Assembly: GCA_028571685.1 (NCBI GenBank)
Contig: CM053142.1
Span: 68,721,296 to 68,785,295 of the forward strand
Direction: 5' to 3'
Length of the DNA: 64,000 nt
Source of the DNA: Heterohyrax brucei
Lineage: Eukaryota > Chordata > Mammalia > Hyracoidea > Procaviidae
A program made the translations under genes and the position numbers. A model generated the notes under the pieces. It was not told the DNA's origin. It did not search any database and worked only from the letters and a program-made list of their open reading frames with translations. Below are positions 1 through 10,769 of the stretch, one piece after another; within the stretch, counting starts at the first letter, position 1, and every line of letters begins with the position of its first letter.

Positions 1-1925
1 GTGAGCCCTAATACATGGCATAAACAGACTACAAAATATTACTACCAATAAACAGACACCAGAACTGGGAAACTCTGGAAACTCATAAAAGTCAAATATT
101 TGTACTCATCCAAAGACTTCATCAAAGATTAAAAAGACTATCTATACACTGGGAAAGAATTTTTAGCTGCCACGAATCTGATTGGCATCTAATCACTGTA
201 ACTTACAAGGTACCGCAAAACTTTAACAAGAAAAAGACACATAACCTAATTTAAAAAATGGGCAAAGGATATGAACAGGCACTTCACCAAGGAAGGCATT
301 CAGGACACTAACAGATACATGAAAATGCTCACAATCATCAGCCATGAGAGAAATCCAAACCAAAATTAGGGTGAGATACCGTGTCACCCCAGCAAGACTG
401 CCATTAATCCAAAAAAGCAAAATAATAAATGTTAGAGAGGTTGCAGAGAGATCAGAAGTCTTGTATACTGCTGGTGGGAATGTAAAATGGTACAACCAGT
501 CTGGAAATTGATTTGGTACTTTCTTAAAAAGCTAGAAATAGAAATACTATATGATCCAGAAATCCCACTTCTTAGACTATTTCCAAGGGAAATAAGGACT
601 GTCACACAAATAGATGCGTGCACATGAATGTTTATTACAGGACTGTCCACAACAGCAAAAAGATGAAATCAACCTGGGTGCCCATCAAAGGATGAATGGA
701 TAAACAAACAATGATATATTCACACAATGGAATACTACACAATGACAAAGAACAACAATGATGTTAGGAAATATCTCACAACATAGAGTCATCTGGAGGA
801 CCTCATGCTGACCGAAATTAGTTGCAAAAGAACACACATTTGTATGAGACAACTATTAGAAGGACTTAAAAAGTTTAAGCACAGAAGAAAATAATCTTTG
901 ATGATTACAAGGGTGGGGAGGAAAGGACAAAGGTATTCACAAATTAGATAGTAGATAGGAATTGGGTTAGGTGAAGCGAGTGATAGCATGCAGTAAAAGG
1001 TAGGCTAGCATAACTGGACTACACAAAAAGGTTTTCTAAATACAATCCAACATTTTGAAGGTCAGAGTGGCAGCGACAGACATCTGAGGACCACAGTTTC
1101 AGGGGACATATAGGTTAACTGGCATAACTGAGTTGTTTGGTTTTTTTTTTTTTTTTAAGTAAATGTTCTGCATACTACTTTGGTGAGGGGTGTCTGGAGT
1201 CTTCAAAGCTAGCAGCAAGCTGCCATCTAAGTAGCATCAATTGGTCCCAATCCACCTGGAGCAGAAGAGAATGCAGTACATCAAAAACATGAGGAAAACA
1301 CTATCACAGCAGACAGAAGGTGCCCTTTGATCCAGAGACTACATCAGCATGAGACCAGAAGAACTTGATGGTAGCTGGTGACCACCAGTGACTGCCCTGA
1401 CAAGAAACACAATGTCAAGTCGCTGAAGTAGTGGGACAAAATGGGTGGGTAGAATTAAAACTCTTGTCAAAAAGACTGTACTTGATGGTCGTCAGACTGG
1501 AGGGTTCCCTGAGAGCATGGCCACCCGACTCTCTGCTGGCCCAGAGCTGAAACTAGAACTGAGGCCAACTCTTCAAAGACTGGACTGAACTGGAAGACAC
1601 ACAGTGCTGCTGGTGAAGAATATACTTCTTGGCTTAAATATATACATGAGGCTGTCTGAGCAGCTCTTGTCCAGAGGTGAGATGAGAAGGTGAAGGGCGC
1701 CAGGACTTAAGTGAATGAATTCAGGAAGCACAGGATGGAAACGAGTGTACTGTCACAGGCAGGGAGGCGGTGGACGTGAAGAGCAGTTACCACTACACTG
1801 TGACGTGGGTGCGGGGTTTCATATGGGAAATTGATCTGGATTATAAATTTCGACGGCACTTGGCTGGCTATAAATTTTCACTTAAAACATAATAAAAATA
1901 TTTAAAACAACAACAACAACAACAA
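1..1925 (+). mobile_element. L1 LINE 3' end (ORF2 tail plus long 3' UTR)
   Basis: Sequence from the window edge to about 1,000 reads like the decayed end of L1 ORF2 on the + strand: the run around 240-330 resembles 'gggcaaaggatatgaacagg' and 480-760 resembles the usual L1 terminal segment (trial-wise phrases such as 'ggaatactacacaatgacaa'). From about 1,020 to 1,890 it continues into a long non-coding 3' UTR and ends in AATAAAAATA followed by a CAA-rich tail at 1,905-1,930. This UTR resembles the L1 3' UTR I recall from elephant. No open frame survives, so the element is dead. The left boundary lies outside the window. The family name is from memory and not confirmed by alignment. Confidence 0.75.
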
Positions 1926-2054
1926 AAAGAGGTTACACTTATCCAAGGCCACAAAGCCAGTAAATGACAGCGTGGTCTCAAACCCAGGAAGACTCACTTC
2001 CAAACCCATGGGCGACGAAAAAACCGTGACCCCGCCCACACACAATTTATAAAG

Positions 2055-2600
2055 CTGGCGTTACCAGCTGCCGCCCCGCCCCGCGCCACCTCCCCGCCCC
2101 GCCCCGCCGCCCCGCCGCCCCGCCGCCCCGCCGCCACGCCCCGCCGCCCCGCCGCCCCGCCGCCCCGCCGCCACGCCCCTCCCAGCCGCCCCGCCCCGCC
2201 GCCCCAGAAGCTCCTTACTTAACCTGGGTGTGCGGCGGGTGGGGACGCTGACTGCTGCCTGCCTTGTGAGCACGTGCGTAGTCACGTGATTACGCTTGCA
2301 GGTGGCGGGTTTGTCATCGAGCCGCATGACCGTTGAGGGGCGTAATCTTTTTACTGGCAGTCCCGCAGGTTACTTCTGGCGATTTTCGCTCGGCTTGTCA
2401 GCCCTGACCGAGACGGAGCCAGCTAGTCAAGACCTCCTCACACCACCCGTAGGACGCGCCTGTTCGCCTATAACTTTCTGCCCCTTAACAAATACTCTGA
2501 GGCGGAAAACAGGGTCGAAAGGCCACAAGGGTCGGGGCTTCCAAACTGGAGGGCCTCTAAAATGGCCGTTGTGGAGACAACTCAGGCCCTCAGTGGAGAG
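2055..2600. promoter_or_regulatory. Isolated GC-rich CpG island, possible orphan promoter
   Basis: This is a sharp GC- and CpG-rich block inside an AT-rich repeat desert. Its left part (about 2,065-2,205) is built of CGCCGCCC-type units. Two CACGTG E-boxes stand 12 bp apart (2,271-2,276 and 2,283-2,288); the second is GTCACGTGAT, close to the palindrome bound by USF and MiT/TFE factors. At 2,561-2,570 there is an AAAATGGCCG, resembling a YY1 site. No coding exon that I recognise follows. In human, the gap between SPSB2 and LRRC23 holds transcribed pseudogenes, so a non-coding transcript is one possibility. Promoter activity is an inference. Confidence 0.5.
2066..2205. repeat. GC-rich minisatellite (CCGCCGCC-type units)
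   Basis: Tandem CCGCC/CCGCCGCC units with a higher-order duplication: a block ending in 'gccgccacgcccc' appears twice in a row (about 2,118-2,178). The minus strand is correspondingly G-rich and could form G-quadruplexes. A 88-codon open frame on the minus strand here is only Gly/Arg/Ala repeat and is not a gene. Confidence 0.75.
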
Positions 2601-2689
2601 TGGGAGTAACGAAATGCTCGTGCAAATTGATGACTCTTACACCTAGAATTTTTTTTATTTTCTATTTATAGGGCTGGATCCCACCATCC

Positions 2690-3215
2690 CTCGAAAGTAT
2701 TTCCATACTTGCACATCTCCTGGCTCACCCTCAGTAACAGCGGCAAACTCGCAACCCTTGCTGAGCTGCGATTGGCTGTTGAGAGCAGCCTGAGGCTGGT
2801 GGAACAATAACCTTGGCTACAAGTCGTTTTTCTAAGTGTCGATCAGCTTGTGACTGGCTGCTGTGTACGGGTTTCCAACAACTTCGGCTACAAGTGGTTT
2901 TTCGGGGTTTAAGCCTGAGGGAAGAGTGGCTTTTGACTGCTGTAAGATATTCCTGGGGTGGCAGTAGTGAGCAGTCCTCCACCTTGGAACAACAGACTGC
3001 AGACAAAATTACGTAAGACCAGATCAGCGCAGCCCAGTTTTAATAATGTGTGCCCTTATGACCTTCCGTACATGAATATGAATAACTTCCCCTTCTGAGC
3101 ACAGAAAAACCCTGGTTGCTGCACCCTACCTTAGAGATGGCTTCTTGGAGAGCTGACTAGGCTGCCTCCTGTCTTGTGCCAGAAATAAAACCCTTGTTTT
3201 CCTCCATTCTTAAGG
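2690..3215 (+). mobile_element. Possible LTR-like repeat with AATAAA
   Basis: About 500 bp without coding capacity. It contains an internal diverged duplication ('ggctacaagt' at 2,814 and 2,888, each followed by a T-rich run) and ends with 'agaaataaaacccttgtttt', the layout of a retroviral LTR polyadenylation region. I could not identify a family, and no retroviral coding sequence is attached. An old solitary LTR is the best guess; a CpG-island flank with a chance AATAAA is the alternative. Confidence 0.3.
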
Positions 3216-3219
3216 AGGT

Positions 3220-3890
3220 ACCCCAAGGACTCATCGAGACTGGTGACACTGGCTGTCAGGGTGAGTTATGTCCTGGGACACTTCAGAGAGACAGAATAAT
3301 TTTGTTTACCTGGAGAAGGGATGCTGGAAGCGGGAGACAGCAGAATCTGTTAGAAACTTATGATAATAATCACTCCCTCTTAAACTCTACCACCCCCACC
3401 TAGATTAATCAGTCAAATCCAGTGCCCTATTATTTATCTTTGTTATTTTTTTTAAGACACTCTGACTCAGCTTTTTCTGGGTTTCCTTCCCCTTTGGGCA
3501 TCTTTCAGTTGCCCTCTACTAGTGAATCCTGACTGGGAACATCTTTCAGTCTTGGTCAGTTTGTCCTTGTTCTCTCCTCACCATTGATTCTCAAAGTGAA
3601 GAGGGAGGTAAGGGCCTTTTTATCTCTTAAGGGCTACCCAAACTGAGGGGACAGTGGGCTTGATTACTTCTCAGAAAACACCTTTAATATTATTTGTTCA
3701 GCAAATAGTGATTGAGCACTTAGTTATGTGCCAGCCCCTGTCCCAGAAAATAGAATGTGGAGTGAAACCAGAGGTCTGTAGGCTTTAGAATCTAACGTAG
3801 TAGTATCCTTGATGACACTCTAGAAGTGAACAAACTTGATCCACAAATTCATCTATAAGGACAATTTGTGTTGACTTCTATCAAGGAATT
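3220..3890. other. Intergenic, no gene; probable small L2 fragment
   Basis: No open frame or splice pattern of interest. Around 3,700-3,760 the phrase 'gattgagcacttagttatgt' and 'gccagcccctgtcc' are typical of an L2 LINE 3' region. Nothing else is recognised. Confidence 0.4.
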
Positions 3891-3904
3891 ATAAAAACCC
3901 CAAG

Positions 3905-4225
3905 CTTGTTGCCTTGACTTCCACTGAGAGCACTCCACAGAACAGAGTACAGCTGCCTCATAGGGCTTCCAAGGAGCATCAGGTAGATTCAAACTGCCAA
4001 CTTTTTGGTTAGCAACAAAGTTTTAAACACTGTGCCACCAAGGCTCCAGGAACTGTTAAGAAAACCAAAAAACAAACAAAAACACCAGGATCTGTTGCTG
4101 TTGAGTCTATTCAGACTCACAGCAACCCTGTGGGACAGAGCAGAACTGCCCCATAGGGTTTCCAGGGAGCACTCAGTGGATTCAAACTGCTAATTGTAGC
4201 TCTAAACCACTGTGCTGCCAGGGCT
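3905..4225 (-). mobile_element. Two AfroSINEs, both in minus orientation
   Basis: Two copies in the reverse orientation: about 3,920-4,048 and 4,085-4,225. Each ends on the right with the reverse complement of the SINE head ('ccaaggctccagg' and 'ctgccagggct'). The second begins with the reverse of the common tail ('gttgagtctattcagactca'), which matches the RTE LINE end. They are separated by an A-rich linker. Confidence 0.8.
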
Positions 4226-4447
4226 AGGAAACTCTAAGAGACAATCCTAATTTAGATTAGCAGTGCGAGAATGCCTCTAAAGAGGTCATATTTCAGTTAA
4301 GACCTAAATGATAGGCAGGAGTTACTCACCCTAAGAGTTCTACATAGGAGAAAAGAGTCTAGGTGAAAGTCCTGAGTGAGGAAGAAGCTTGGTGGTAGGA
4401 TGACATGAAAGAAGGGTCATGTGGCCCAAGCCCATTAAGAATGGTCA

Positions 4448-4469
4448 AGTATATATATATATATATATA
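4448..4469. repeat. (TA)n microsatellite
   Basis: About eleven TA dinucleotides followed by an AT-rich stretch. Confidence 0.85.
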
Positions 4470-4839
4470 ATACCATATATTATAAGTAAAACTGGGCTTT
4501 ACCTTGAAGCCATGGTGATGAATAAGCATTTTATGTAAAGAACAATGGGATTTAAACAGGAGTCCCCTCTGCATTTGTAAAAGCTTATTGCAGTTTCTCA
4601 TGGTTAGACGAGAGAAAGTGTGGAATCAGGATGACACTTAGGAAGCCAGTACAGGTTGTTGTAAGAAGTGTTGATAGTAGTTTGAGCCAGATGGTTTCAC
4701 ATAAGATGGAGAGGGCTAAATGGATTCAAGATGTATTTAGAAATAGATTCTGTTGTGAGGCATTGTCAGTGAGGGAGAGAAATTGAAAAGTGTGACACAG
4801 GTTTCTGGTCTGAACATTTATATGATGGTTTGAACATTG

Positions 4840-5225
4840 AGGAGCCCTGGTGGTGTGGTGGTTAATAGCTTAGCTACTAACCAAAAGGTCAGCAGTTCGA
4901 ACACCTTGCCACTTCTCAGAAATCTCATGGGACAGTTCAGCTGTGCCCTTCCTGTAGGGTCTGCGTGAGTCAGAATCAACCCCACAGCAACAGGTTTGAA
5001 TTTTTTTTCTGGAAAGGGAACATTGTAGTCTCTAGGTGGTGCAAACAGTAAACATGCTTGGCTGCTAACAGAAAGGTTGGAAGTTTGAATCCATGCAGAA
5101 GCACCTAAGAAGAAAGGTATGGCCGTCTACTTCCAAAAAAGTAGAAAACCCTATGGAGCAGCAGTTACACTCTGACACACATTGAGGTTGCCATGCATTG
5201 GGGGTAACTCGTTGGCAACATCAAG
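4840..5225 (+). mobile_element. Two AfroSINEs in plus orientation
   Basis: The first, about 4,840-5,000, starts with 'ggagccctggtggtgtggtg', has the 'ctactaaccaaaaggtcagc' block and ends in the 'gagtcagaatcaacccca' tail. The second, about 5,025-5,225, is an older, diverged copy with the longer middle section ('ggtatggccgtctacttcc'). Confidence 0.8.
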
Positions 5226-5518
5226 GGCAAGCAGAGTTAGATGGAAAAATACAAAATTTGATTTTGGATATGTGGAGTTTGAGAGATCTGTAAATCATAC
5301 ATAAGTGGAGAAATCAAATAAGAGGTTAGATATAGGAGCCAGGGGCTGACAAAAGGGGGCTTGGTTGGACATAGAAATTTGGGATTCATTCACATAATCA
5401 GTGGTGTGCTAGAGCTGGCTTATACAGGCAGGAGTTGACAGTAAATTTTTCGTGAATTCTGTGAGTGGGTTAAACAAAGCCATTAATTATATTACAAACA
5501 AAGATTAAAAAATATGGC

Positions 5519-6240
5519 TAGTCCCTGACTTATGACGTATTCATGTTACAATGAAACACATTTAAAACCTTCCTCTTTTTTTTTTTCATACATGTTATCA
5601 TTCGTACAGCTTCTTAGGAGGCAATTACAGGAAAATGCATGCAGAGAATATGGAAAAAATTGCTGAGTTATGTAAATGTGCTCCAAGCGTTCAATCAAGA
5701 TAATGTGATGGAAGAATGGAGGAAAAACCATCCATATAGCAAGAGTGCTGAATTGAGAACTTGATATTTCTAATATGGAACAGCTCATAGATCACAAAGA
5801 AGAGGAACTGACAGATAAAGATTTAAAGAATTTTGCATAGGAAAGAAATGCTGAAGCAGAAAGAATGAGAAAAAGGAAGGAAAGAAGTTGTTAAAATTTT
5901 ACAGTGAAAGGATTTTTTTTAAGCTGGAGTCTTTTTTCTCTACTAAATAAGGGGCTTCAGTTGCTTGAAAACGTGGACCCAAACACTGATCACTTTGCTC
6001 AAGTCAACAGGCAGATTCAGAAAGCAGTGAAATGTTACAGCAAAAAATATGAAGAAAAAAAAAGGAACATACAAACAGTTGTTACTAATTTTCTGACTAA
6101 AAATACCATCCCCATTCCCAGGAATAATCCAGATGATCTAGAATCTTTCACAAGTGGAGCTGCTATTGCAACTGATACAACATCAATGTCATTCAACTCT
6201 TTCTCCTCATTGGAGTAAATTTTTTCAACCTCCAGTGAAA
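5519..6240 (+). pseudogene. Tigger/pogo-type DNA transposon relic
   Basis: The start ('gtccctgacttatgacg') resembles a Tigger terminal repeat. Further on are decayed coding pieces: 'MEQLIDHKEEELTDKDLKNF' readable at 5,775-5,835 and an open frame at 5,904-6,218 with 'LLENVDPNTDHFAQVNRQI' followed by 'YSKKYEEKKRNIQT'. These resemble the C-terminal region of pogo/Tigger transposases (DDE, CENP-B/jerky-like family). The reading frame is interrupted upstream and the DDE core is absent. A domesticated gene is unlikely because no full frame or splice structure is seen. Confidence 0.5.
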
Positions 6241-6336
6241 AATAAAGATCAAATATGTAAAGATACTGATAAAGGCATGAAAACTAAAAAAAAAGAAAAG
6301 GAGGCATTCTACTTAACATCAAAACCAATTTACAGC

Positions 6337-7700
6337 AGTGTGATGGTTAAGGTTGTGTGTTAGTTTGACTGGGCCATGATTCTCATTGGTTTGGCAGTTA
6401 TGTGATGATATATTTTGGCAATTATATCATGATGTGGTCATGCTCCATGATATGGACTGACATGATCACCCAATCAAATGTAAGGGGAGATTCCTGTAGG
6501 GTTGCTGCCTGCGTCCAACATGTATATGGATGTTCTGGCAAAGCTTGCTGGCTTGCTGTGCATCCTGCATCTGGCTCATCCTTTTCTCACCTCTGTTTCT
6601 TGAGACTTGAGCCAGCAGCCTGCCATATTGCCTGCTGATCTTGGGGTTTGTCAGCCTCTGTAGCTGCCTGTCATCTGACTTGATGATCTTGGGATCATCA
6701 ACCCCTGCAGCTGCAATGAGTCAGAAGCCTCCAAGGGCTTGGGTCTTGGAGTATGCTGGCCTCCACAGCTGCCTGAGCCATTTCCTTGGTATTGTGTATG
6801 TGTGTTTTTGTTGTTAGGTGCTTTGGAGTCAGTTCTAACTCATGGCAACCCTGTGTACAACAGAACAAGTCATTGCCTGATCCTGTCATCTTCATAACTG
6901 TTGTTATGCTTGAGCCCATTGTATCAGTCTATTTCACCGAAGGTCTTCCTCTTTTTAGCTGACCCTTTACTAAGCGTGATCCCTCCTGGTAACATGTCCA
7001 AAGTATGTGAGATGTAGTCTTGCCATTCTTGCTTCTAAGGAGCATTCTACTTATTCTTGAAAGATGGATTTGTTTTTATTGGCAGTTCATGGTATTTTAA
7101 ATTAATTTTTTTTTGCCAATACCACAATCCAGACACCTCAATTTTTTTTATCTTCCTTATTCATCATCCAGCTTTCACATGCATATGAGGCAATTAGAAC
7201 ATCATGGCTTGCTTCTGGTGCACCTTAGTCTTCAAGGTGACATCTTTGCTTTTAACACTTGAGAGGTCTTTTGCAGCAGATTTGCCCAAGACAATGTTGA
7301 CTTCTTAACTGCTGCTTCCATTGGTGTTGACCATGGATCCATGTAAATGAAATCCTTGACAACTTCAATCTTTTCTCCATGTACCACGGTGTTGAGGTGT
7401 AATCCATACTGACGGCTATAGTCTTTGATCTTCTTCAGTAAGTGCTTCAAGTCCTCTTCACCTTCAGCAAGGGAAGTTGTGTAATCTGCATAATGTAGGT
7501 TGTTGATGAGTTTTCCTCCAGTCGTAATGTCCCATTCTTCATATAGTCCAGCTTTCTTGCATTTTACATATATGTATAAAAAATAAAAGGCACTCACAAG
7601 GATTATATATATATGTATAATAAAAGGTAATAATAAGGAAAATTGTATATGTGCTTCACTGGCTTGTTTTTCTAGAGAACCCAGCCTGAGACAGATGTAG
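6337..7700 (+). mobile_element. Interspersed repeat split by an RTE insertion
   Basis: The left half (about 6,337-6,800) begins 'gtgtgatggttaaggttgtg' and runs to 'cctgagccatttccttg'. The right half (about 7,565-7,700) contains an AT-rich microsatellite and ends with 'tttttctagagaacccagcc'. These two ends belong together in a repeat I remember from afrotherian genomes, with an internal TA/CA microsatellite, but I cannot name its class. The RTE LINE fragment sits between them. Confidence 0.45.
6808..7562 (-). mobile_element. RTE (BovB-clade) LINE fragment with reverse-transcriptase remnant
   Basis: Read on the minus strand this is the 3' end of an RTE LINE. The + strand starts with the reverse of the common SINE tail ('aggtgctttggagtcagttc') and continues through 'cctctttttagctgaccctt' and 'cttcaaggtgacatctttgc'. 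Minus-strand translation of about 7,232-7,560 gives NNLHYADYTTSLAEGEEDLK, the RT palm region, with YADY where the active motif is YADD. One catalytic aspartate is thus changed and the element is truncated on its 5' side. Its tail is shared with the AfroSINEs, consistent with RTE enzymes having mobilised them. Confidence 0.8.
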
Positions 7701-7739
7701 TCACTAGAATAGAGCTCCACGTTGGGGACCACCTTACGT

Positions 7740-8100
7740 ACAACTTAGTATTTTATAATCCGACTACATTTTACTATCATGTGTGTTCTTGAGTTATTTA
7801 CTTCATAGTCAGTGATAGCTTGAAATCAGCCATGCCAGGAATATTGACACCATTGTTGTTGTTGTGTGGCTATGGGGAGGACGTTATGGAAAGGAACTGA
7901 AGCCTCCTAACCAACAGCCATGTGAGTGAGTCACCTTGGAAGCGCCAGTCAAGCGTTCAGATAACTGCAGTCCCAGGTGACAGCTTGACTGCAGCTCAGC
8001 TAAACCACTCTTGGATTCTTGTGTACAGAAACTGTCAGATTACAAATCTTTGCATTTTATGCTGCTAAATTTTGAGATAATTTGTTACACATCCTACACT
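7740..8100 (+). mobile_element. MLT1-like ERVL-MaLR LTR 3' part
   Basis: 7,740-7,880 shows nothing I recognise. From about 7,895 the phrases 'ccatgtgagtgagtcacctt', 'caagcgttcagataactgca' and 'gagataatttgttacac' follow the order seen in mammalian MLT1/MST LTR ends. No internal viral sequence is present. Confidence 0.5.
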
Positions 8101-8103
8101 TGG

Positions 8104-8285
8104 TTAAGAATTCCATTTGGCTACAGCTACCATAGATCCCCAAAACCCAATGGCTTAGACAGTTCTTTTCTTACATGAAACAAATCTGGAGATAAGTAGT
8201 TCATGATGCCTTCAGAAACACAGGCTGCTTTCCATTTTTGTTCTGGAATCTTAGCAGGGCACAGTGCTGCCCTAATATAAAAGTT
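8104..8285. other. Unidentified repeat-like intergenic stretch
   Basis: The run 'aaaacccaatggcttagaca' recalls an old mammalian interspersed repeat, but I cannot assign a family. No coding potential seen. Confidence 0.25.
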
Positions 8286-9706
8286 CTGTATGTCAATTCA
8301 ATCATAATAAGACCAACAACCCAATTAAAAACTAGGCAAAGGATTTAAATGGACAGTTCTTTAAAGAGACAAGTTCACAAGCTCATCCTAGAAAAAGTGC
8401 TATATACCTCACTGCTGAATATCACTATGGTCACCTTCAAAGTGCCTCCCTTGGGAAGCTATGTATCTATGCCAGCACCTAGTCCACCCTTCAGAGCAAT
8501 TTTGGAACTCTGGAATGGCCATCAGAGCTGTCATTGTGTTACCGCTGATGTCCTGAATTTCACTGAAATGTCTTCTATTCAATATTTCCTTTATCTTCAG
8601 GTAAAGAAAAAAAATCACTGGGGGCAAATCAAGTGAGTAGGGAGGGTGTTCCAACAGTTGTTTTACTGGCTGACAACTCCCTCACAGACCAATTAAGTTT
8701 ATCAGCTTGCCACCTTGCCACCATGTGCAATGCCATTCTAGAAAGAGTTCCAAAATTGCTTTGAAGGGTGGACTAAGTACTGGCATCAGTGCATAGCTTC
8801 CCAAAGGGAGTACTTCACAGGTGACTATAGTGATATTCAGCAGTGAGGTATGTAGCACTTAGAACAATTAAGTTTGCAGACTTAACTTTCAGAGCTCATA
8901 TGAATGGCCAATAAGCATAGCAAAAGATGCTCAACAACGTTAGCCATCCGGGAAACGTAAATCAAAACCACAATGAGATACCACTTCACATCTAGTAGGA
9001 TGGCTGTAATCAAGAAGACAGATAATGAAAAGAGTTCGTGAGGTTGTAGAGAAACTGGAGCCCTCATACACTGCTGGTGGTAATGTAAAATGGTGTAGCC
9101 ACTTTGGAAAACAATTTGGCAATTTCTCAAAAGGTTAAACAGAGCTACTATATGAGTCATTCCACAGCTTGTTATACACCCAAGAAAAATGAAAATACAT
9201 GGCCATACAAAAACTGGTACATGAATGTTCATAGCACCATTGTTTATAGTAGCCAAAAGGTAGAAACAGTCCAAATGTCCATCATTTGAAGAAAGCATAA
9301 ATAAAATGTAGTATATTCATATAATCGAATATTATTTAGCAATGAAAAGGAATTAAATACTGATTCATAATACAATGTGGATGCACCTTGAAAATATGAT
9401 GCTAAATGAAAGAAGCCAGTCACAAAGGACCACATACTGGACTTAGTTTACACGAAATGTAAAATATGTGCAAACCTACAGGGACAAAAAGTAGATTAGT
9501 TGCCCAGTGCTGGGATGAATGGGGAGGCTGAGATGTACCATCAAAGGGGCAAAAAGATTCTTTCTGGAGTAATGAAATGTTCTAAAATTGCTTGCAGTTG
9601 CACAACTTTGTGCATATACTAAAAATCATTGGACTGTACATTTTAAATAGGTAAATCGTACAGTATGTGAATTAAATCTCAATAAAGCTTTTTTAAAAAA
9701 GTTCTG
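8286..9706 (+). mobile_element. Old L1 3' end, interrupted by a mariner element
   Basis: L1 sequence begins at about 8,286 ('caacaacccaattaaaaact') and breaks at about 8,370. It resumes at about 8,895 with 'atgaatggccaataagcata' and runs to 'attaaatctcaataaagctt' at about 9,690, the canonical end of old mammalian L1 elements. The intervening 500 bp are the mariner palindrome described separately, which therefore landed in an existing L1. No ORF2 frame is open. Confidence 0.75.
8371..8894. mobile_element. Palindromic mariner transposon relic
   Basis: The same mariner transposase tail occurs twice in opposite orientation. The minus-strand copy (8,654 down to 8,409) contains HPPYSLDLPP, FFLYLKIKE and ends with CIASQ-like 'RYIASQGRHFEGDHSDIQQ'. 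The plus-strand copy (about 8,744-8,845) ends with 'CIASQREYFTGDYSDIQQ' and a stop. HPPYSxDLxP and FFLYLK are hallmarks of the mariner family; the first two catalytic aspartates of the DDD domain are not present. The two tails make an inverted repeat (about 8,395-8,515 against 8,742-8,865) around a loop of about 225 bp. Confidence 0.8.
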
Positions 9707-10600
9707 TTACTAAGAAGGAAATACTGCATACTGAGCAGGCAACCAGCAGTTTCTGCTACAGTTAATATCCAAATCATATAAAGAGCTCCTACAAATTGAT
9801 ATTTTAAAAAACGACTTACCGGAAACACAAAAAAGGATATGAAGAGGCATTTCATGAGATAAGTACAAATATATAGGCATATAAAAAGAAACAATCTCAT
9901 CAGTAATCAAAAAGTACAAACTGAAAGAATAATAATATGTATTAACCTATTAAGATTGGCGAAGTACATAGTTTTAGACTTAGAAATTTTATATTGTAAG
10001 AATCTATGCTGGGTAGTGCAAACAGTTATGCGTTTGATTACTAATTGAAAGACTGGTGGTTTGAATCCCCCCAGAGGTACCTTGGAAGACAGGCTGCGTG
10101 ATCTGCTTCTGAAAACCCTGTGGAGCAGTTCTACCCTGTACACATGGGGTCACCATGAGTCAGAATCGACTAGACGACAGCTAACAACAACATATTCATA
10201 GAGCCATGCTACTCAGAGTGGTCAGGCCAGCAGCACCTACATCACCTGAGATGTGAAAATCTATGTCTTAGCAAGATCCTTAGACAATCCCTAAGCACAC
10301 TAAAATGTGGCAAGTACTGTTACAGGGTACTCAAAGAGAAGAGCAAAGATGTATGTATAAGGATTTTTATTGCAGCATTGTTTATAATGTTGCCAATTTT
10401 TCAAAGTCCATATCCATCAACAGGGAAAAGTTACAGTACATGCATATAATGGAAGACAATTATTAAAAAGAGGCAGCTATGTTTCATGACATGAAAAATG
10501 CCCAAGATAATAGTAGTAGATAAAAAAAGTCAGTTGATTGGTAATATATATGATTGATACCATTTAATTCCTAAATGAGATTGGCGTTCAGGGAGCTCAT
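9707..10600 (+). mobile_element. Further L1 fragments split by a SINE
   Basis: AT-rich L1-like text at 9,710-10,005 ('caaattgatattttaaaaaa', 'gaggcatttcatgagat') and again at about 10,330-10,560 ('tttttattgcagcattgttt'). Between them lies an AfroSINE (about 10,010-10,195). No open reading frame survives. Confidence 0.55.
10008..10198 (+). mobile_element. AfroSINE, plus orientation
   Basis: Starts near 'gggtagtgcaaacagttatg', includes 'ggtttgaatccccccag' (B-box-like) and ends 'gagtcagaatcgactagacg' followed by 'acagctaacaacaacat', the RTE-type tail. Confidence 0.85.
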
Positions 10601-10769
10601 GAACTTTCCTGTTCCTCCATATACACTTCTCTGTTATTTGAAATTTTATTTTAATTAGGTATTACTTTTGTAATTGAAGGAGGAATTTTGTAATTCTGGA
10701 GGAAGGATATCATCAAGAACAACATAGAGTATCTAGCTCTCATTAGACAATGTAGATTCAAAAGAAAAC

